Assembly (NCBI GenBank): GCA_013138855.1
Contig: WTBX01000188.1
Span: forward strand, 1-5,917
Length of the DNA: 5,917 nucleotides
Origin: Methylococcaceae bacterium
Lineage (GTDB): Bacteria; Pseudomonadota; Gammaproteobacteria; Methylococcales; Methylomonadaceae
Reading direction: 5' to 3'
In this document: one piece after another, positions 3,866-5,917 of the stretch
Numbering within the stretch: position 1 is the stretch's first letter
How the letters are laid out: each line of letters starts with the position of its first letter
Program-made: the position numbers and the translations under genes
The notes under the pieces: model-generated
What the model was told of the DNA's origin: nothing
Databases searched by the model: none
Seen by the model: the letters and a program-made list of their open reading frames with translations, nothing else

Positions 3866-5779
3866 TTATTTACTACCAAAAATCCATTTCACATGCTCAA
3901 CCATATCTTTTATGGAGTTTTCTTTCAAAGTCTCTAATAACTCACCTACTTTAAAGGCGTGATGACGCTCATAAACAACCCCTGTTTGCGGCATATCGGC
4001 CAAACCTGTTTCTCTGGCATGATCAACAAAGCCGTCATTTTTCCAGAAGAATGCACCTGGCATGGTCGTTGGTATCACGAGAACAAAGAATAATGAACGC
4101 CCAAACGCACCCATGACTAACATTGAAAGCATTAACAGTAAGCCAACAAACAACCCTAAAGCACTACTAATACCCACAGAAGCAATGATACTAGCAATAA
4201 CTAAATTAATACCTAATAGTACATTACGTAATAAATAAGACTTACCATATTCAGTGACTTGGCGATAATGCGATGCCGCCCCTTCGTTGTCTCTGGTTTT
4301 CATGTCGCGAGCATGAACAATATGTCCAATACCTTCTAAAGCTAAACCGATTGCAATTACTGTTGCCAAGGATTGTAACAATGAGATGACTTCGGCATTT
4401 AAAGGCATGGTTGCAACGGTGACGGTGGCAATGATTAAACCGCCGAAACTTAGCATAGAACCGACAAAGGCGGTTGCAGTTTGACGGTGATCCCAAAAGG
4501 GGCGGGCAGGGATGCGATAGAGTTTATACATATAGAATAAACCAATCGCTCCACTGAGGATGCCTAAAATTGCTGAAGCAGTTGCTAATGCGTTCATGAA
4601 AGCATTGTCAAATACGGCAAATAAACCATAAGCTAATAAGCCTGTATAAAATATTGAAACCCCTGCGATTTCTCGACTAACAGGCGATAAACGCAAGTTA
4701 TTAAAACCTCGATAAAAACGATGCGGTTTACCAAGATGCATGTTTAGCTTATATAAGCCAATCGTGGAAATAACAATCGTGGTGAATAATGCAGGAACTA
4801 ATAAAGCGTATTCACCTAATAAGGCAAGTTCTTTAACCGCAAAAATATCACCTAAGACTAAGAGTAATAATGCGCCGATGGTTGCTTGTGTGCATAAGGT
4901 GAAAACAACATGCGCAGACTCATGACTGGTCAATAATTTGCGTAAATTCCAATGTTTTTCACGGCCTTGCTTTTCATCAACCACAGGTTTAAATTCACCT
5001 TGAGCTTCCTCTTTGTGATATTTAATCGGCATGGAATCGGTGCGCGTCATTTCCTGTTGTGTCGCTTTGGTTTGTTGGAAACGAATATTTGGGTGAGTAA
5101 TATCAGTGCTAGGGAAACCAGGAATTTCAGCTTTAGCTTGTTCGCGGTTTTCAGGTATGTCTTCAATCACGCCAAAATCTAAAGCATTACCTAAACATGC
5201 CGATACACAGGCAGGTTTTAAACCGACTTCCAAACGGTCAACACACATGTTACATTTGCTGACTTCGCCTTTTACGGGGTCTAGTTGTGGGGCGTTATAA
5301 GGGCATACCCAAGTGCAATAACCACAGCCGAAACAAATATCGGGATCTTGTAATACTGCGCCGTATTCAGCAAATTTTGTATAAGCGCGAGTCGGGCAAC
5401 CAGTTAAACAAACGGGATCATCACAATGGTTACACGCCATAGAAATATTAAGACGTTGATAATTTGGATATGTACCGCCTTCAACAAATCCGACGGAGCG
5501 GAAAGCTAAATGGGCAGGGACATCATTTTTTTCACTACACGCAGATTCACAAGCATGACAGCCGATACAGTTGTCAACGTTTAAATAAAACCCGTGTTGT
5601 TTATAACGATTTGGGTTTTCGCCTATGCCATTATCATTGTTAATACATAAGCTTTCATTTCTTAACTCACTGTCTTCTGTGGTGAGTTCAATTTTTTGAC
5701 CGTAGCGGTTTTCAGTTGGACTTTCTTCTAATTTACTTAAAAAAGCGTATTTGGGTTCGTCTGGGCGTACTTTAAACAT
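3866..5779 (-). CDS. Fused DmsB-DmsC: four-cluster ferredoxin subunit joined to quinol-linked membrane anchor
   Basis: A 637-residue electron-transfer subunit of a DMSO reductase-family molybdoenzyme. Residues 63-235 match DmsB, with four complete [4Fe-4S] Cys groups: 71/74/77/81, 116/119/124/128, 149/152/155/159 and 176/179/191/195, followed by a DmsB-like ALDFGVI. A charged linker leads to a DmsC-like anchor with about eight membrane helices (roughly 289-310, 324-343, 370-391, 395-418, 434-456, 464-488, 515-536, 538-570). NMHLGKP and SREIAG match DmsC segments: His348 and Glu370 align with E. coli His65 and Glu87, residues implicated in menaquinol binding. It would pass electrons between the quinone pool and a molybdopterin partner not seen here. 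Extras are a 62-residue N-terminal extension and a tail of about 65 residues. No signal peptide is visible. DMSO need not be the substrate: polysulfide, sulfite (SoeABC-like) or another substrate is possible. The ribosome site is poor. Confidence 0.93.
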   Translation of the reverse strand: MFKVRPDEPKYAFLSKLEESPTENRYGQKIELTTEDSELRNESLCINNDNGIGENPNRYKQHGFYLNVDNCIGCHACESACSEKNDVPAHLAFRSVGFVEGGTYPNYQRLNISMACNHCDDPVCLTGCPTRAYTKFAEYGAVLQDPDICFGCGYCTWVCPYNAPQLDPVKGEVSKCNMCVDRLEVGLKPACVSACLGNALDFGVIEDIPENREQAKAEIPGFPSTDITHPNIRFQQTKATQQEMTRTDSMPIKYHKEEAQGEFKPVVDEKQGREKHWNLRKLLTSHESAHVVFTLCTQATIGALLLLVLGDIFAVKELALLGEYALLVPALFTTIVISTIGLYKLNMHLGKPHRFYRGFNNLRLSPVSREIAGVSIFYTGLLAYGLFAVFDNAFMNALATASAILGILSGAIGLFYMYKLYRIPARPFWDHRQTATAFVGSMLSFGGLIIATVTVATMPLNAEVISLLQSLATVIAIGLALEGIGHIVHARDMKTRDNEGAASHYRQVTEYGKSYLLRNVLLGINLVIASIIASVGISSALGLFVGLLLMLSMLVMGAFGRSLFFVLVIPTTMPGAFFWKNDGFVDHARETGLADMPQTGVVYERHHAFKVGELLETLKENSIKDMVEHVKWIFGSK

Positions 5780-5794
5780 GATTTTTTAGTCTCG

Positions 5795-5822
5795 AATATA
5801 AATCGGCTTGCCGTGATTTAAA
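5795..5822 (-). promoter_or_regulatory. Possible sigma70 promoter of dmsBC
   Basis: On the minus strand, TTTAAA (5822-5817) and TATATT (5800-5795) are spaced by 16 bases and match the -35 and -10 consensus at four and five of six positions. Transcription would begin about nine bases before the ATG, giving a very short leader, which would fit the lack of a ribosome site. The AT-rich context makes chance matches likely. Confidence 0.35.
5799..5820. promoter_or_regulatory. Dyad in the divergent intergenic region, possible operator
   Basis: CGGC-TT-GCCG (5804-5813) is a perfect palindrome, flanked by TAAAT (5799-5803) and ATTTA (5816-5820) with a two-base offset on the right. It is GC-rich within AT-rich surroundings and lies between the candidate -35 and -10 of dmsBC, a place where a regulator would act. 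It does not match an FNR box (TTGAT-N4-ATCAA). The regulator is unknown. Confidence 0.45.
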
Positions 5823-5890
5823 TGGAATTGGTTTTGCTGATTAATTTGGGTTACAGTGTTTTATACTATGAATATATTAAGGGTTAAATT

Positions 5891-5917
5891 ATGTCTAATT
5901 GTTGTTCGGGTAAATCT
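5891..5917 (+). CDS. Start of a divergent gene, product unknown (nine codons visible)
   Basis: An ATG at 5891 opens a frame reading MSNCCSGKS to the window edge. AAGGG (5879-5883) lies seven bases upstream, a good ribosome site, and a -10-like TATACT sits at 5862-5867 without a clear -35. The gene is divergent from dmsBC with 111 bp between starts, so the two may be co-regulated. It could encode the missing molybdopterin catalytic subunit, a chaperone or something unrelated; nine residues with a Cys pair do not decide this. Confidence 0.6.

Noticed and set aside
4251..4496. Minus-strand 81-codon frame inside DmsBC, rich in Arg, His and Cys
   Set aside because: It is in a different frame of the membrane domain; its composition is that of an out-of-frame reading of hydrophobic codons.
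4740..5300. Three plus-strand open frames opposite the DmsBC gene
   Set aside because: They lie wholly within a strongly supported coding gene on the other strand, show no family pattern, and are low-complexity Ser/Lys/Phe-rich shadows.
5831..5867. FNR box or sigma54 promoter for the divergent gene at 5891
   Set aside because: No TTGAT-N4-ATCAA and no TGGCAC-N5-TTGCA arrangement could be found; only a lone TATACT is present.

Overview
The window is low-GC DNA (roughly 40% by eye). It most likely comes from a gammaproteobacterium. The evidence is a Can-type (type II) beta-carbonic anhydrase very close to E. coli Can, adjacent DUF3301 and DUF2956 small proteins (families I know from gammaproteobacteria), and a fused DmsB-DmsC redox subunit. 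A Hanks-type kinase with a PP2C phosphatase and low GC would suit sulfur-oxidising (Thiotrichales/Beggiatoa-like) or methanotrophic (Methylococcales) lineages, but I cannot fix the genus.

Left part (1-2411, minus strand): a tight operon read right to left. It has a possible 50-residue basic ORF (2411-2259), a DUF3301 membrane-anchored protein (2266-1958), a DUF2956 tail-anchored protein (1948-1607, GTG start), a PP2C-type Ser/Thr phosphatase (1562-720, GTG start) and a Ser/Thr kinase (723 to beyond the left edge). Phosphatase and kinase share an ATGA overlap, so an antagonistic kinase/phosphatase pair is probably made in a coupled ratio.

Middle (2412-3041): a divergent plus-strand gene encodes a 98-residue zinc-ribbon protein with a C-terminal membrane helix. 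It is followed by 293 bp without a gene that is rich in inverted repeats: a 9-bp-arm pair, a 14-bp-arm hairpin overlapping a 19-bp palindrome, and an AT-rich palindrome. The stretch ends in a strong rho-independent terminator that serves the carbonic anhydrase gene and could serve the convergent zinc-ribbon gene.

Right part (3042-5917): minus-strand can (3683-3042) lies 182 bp downstream of a minus-strand fused DmsB-DmsC gene (5779-3866). That gap contains a 33-bp REP-like palindrome and a possible can leader hairpin. The DmsBC fusion joins a four-cluster ferredoxin module to an eight-helix quinol-linked anchor in one 637-residue chain. No molybdopterin catalytic subunit is visible. The only candidate neighbour is a divergent plus-strand gene of which just nine codons are present (5891-5917). 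A dyad, CGGC-TT-GCCG with AT flanks, sits between these divergent genes and may be an operator.

Nothing here is clearly a new defence or mobile system. The most interesting leads are the phospho-signalling operon linked to two proteins of unknown function, the DmsBC fusion without its catalytic partner, and the repeat-rich intergenic stretches.
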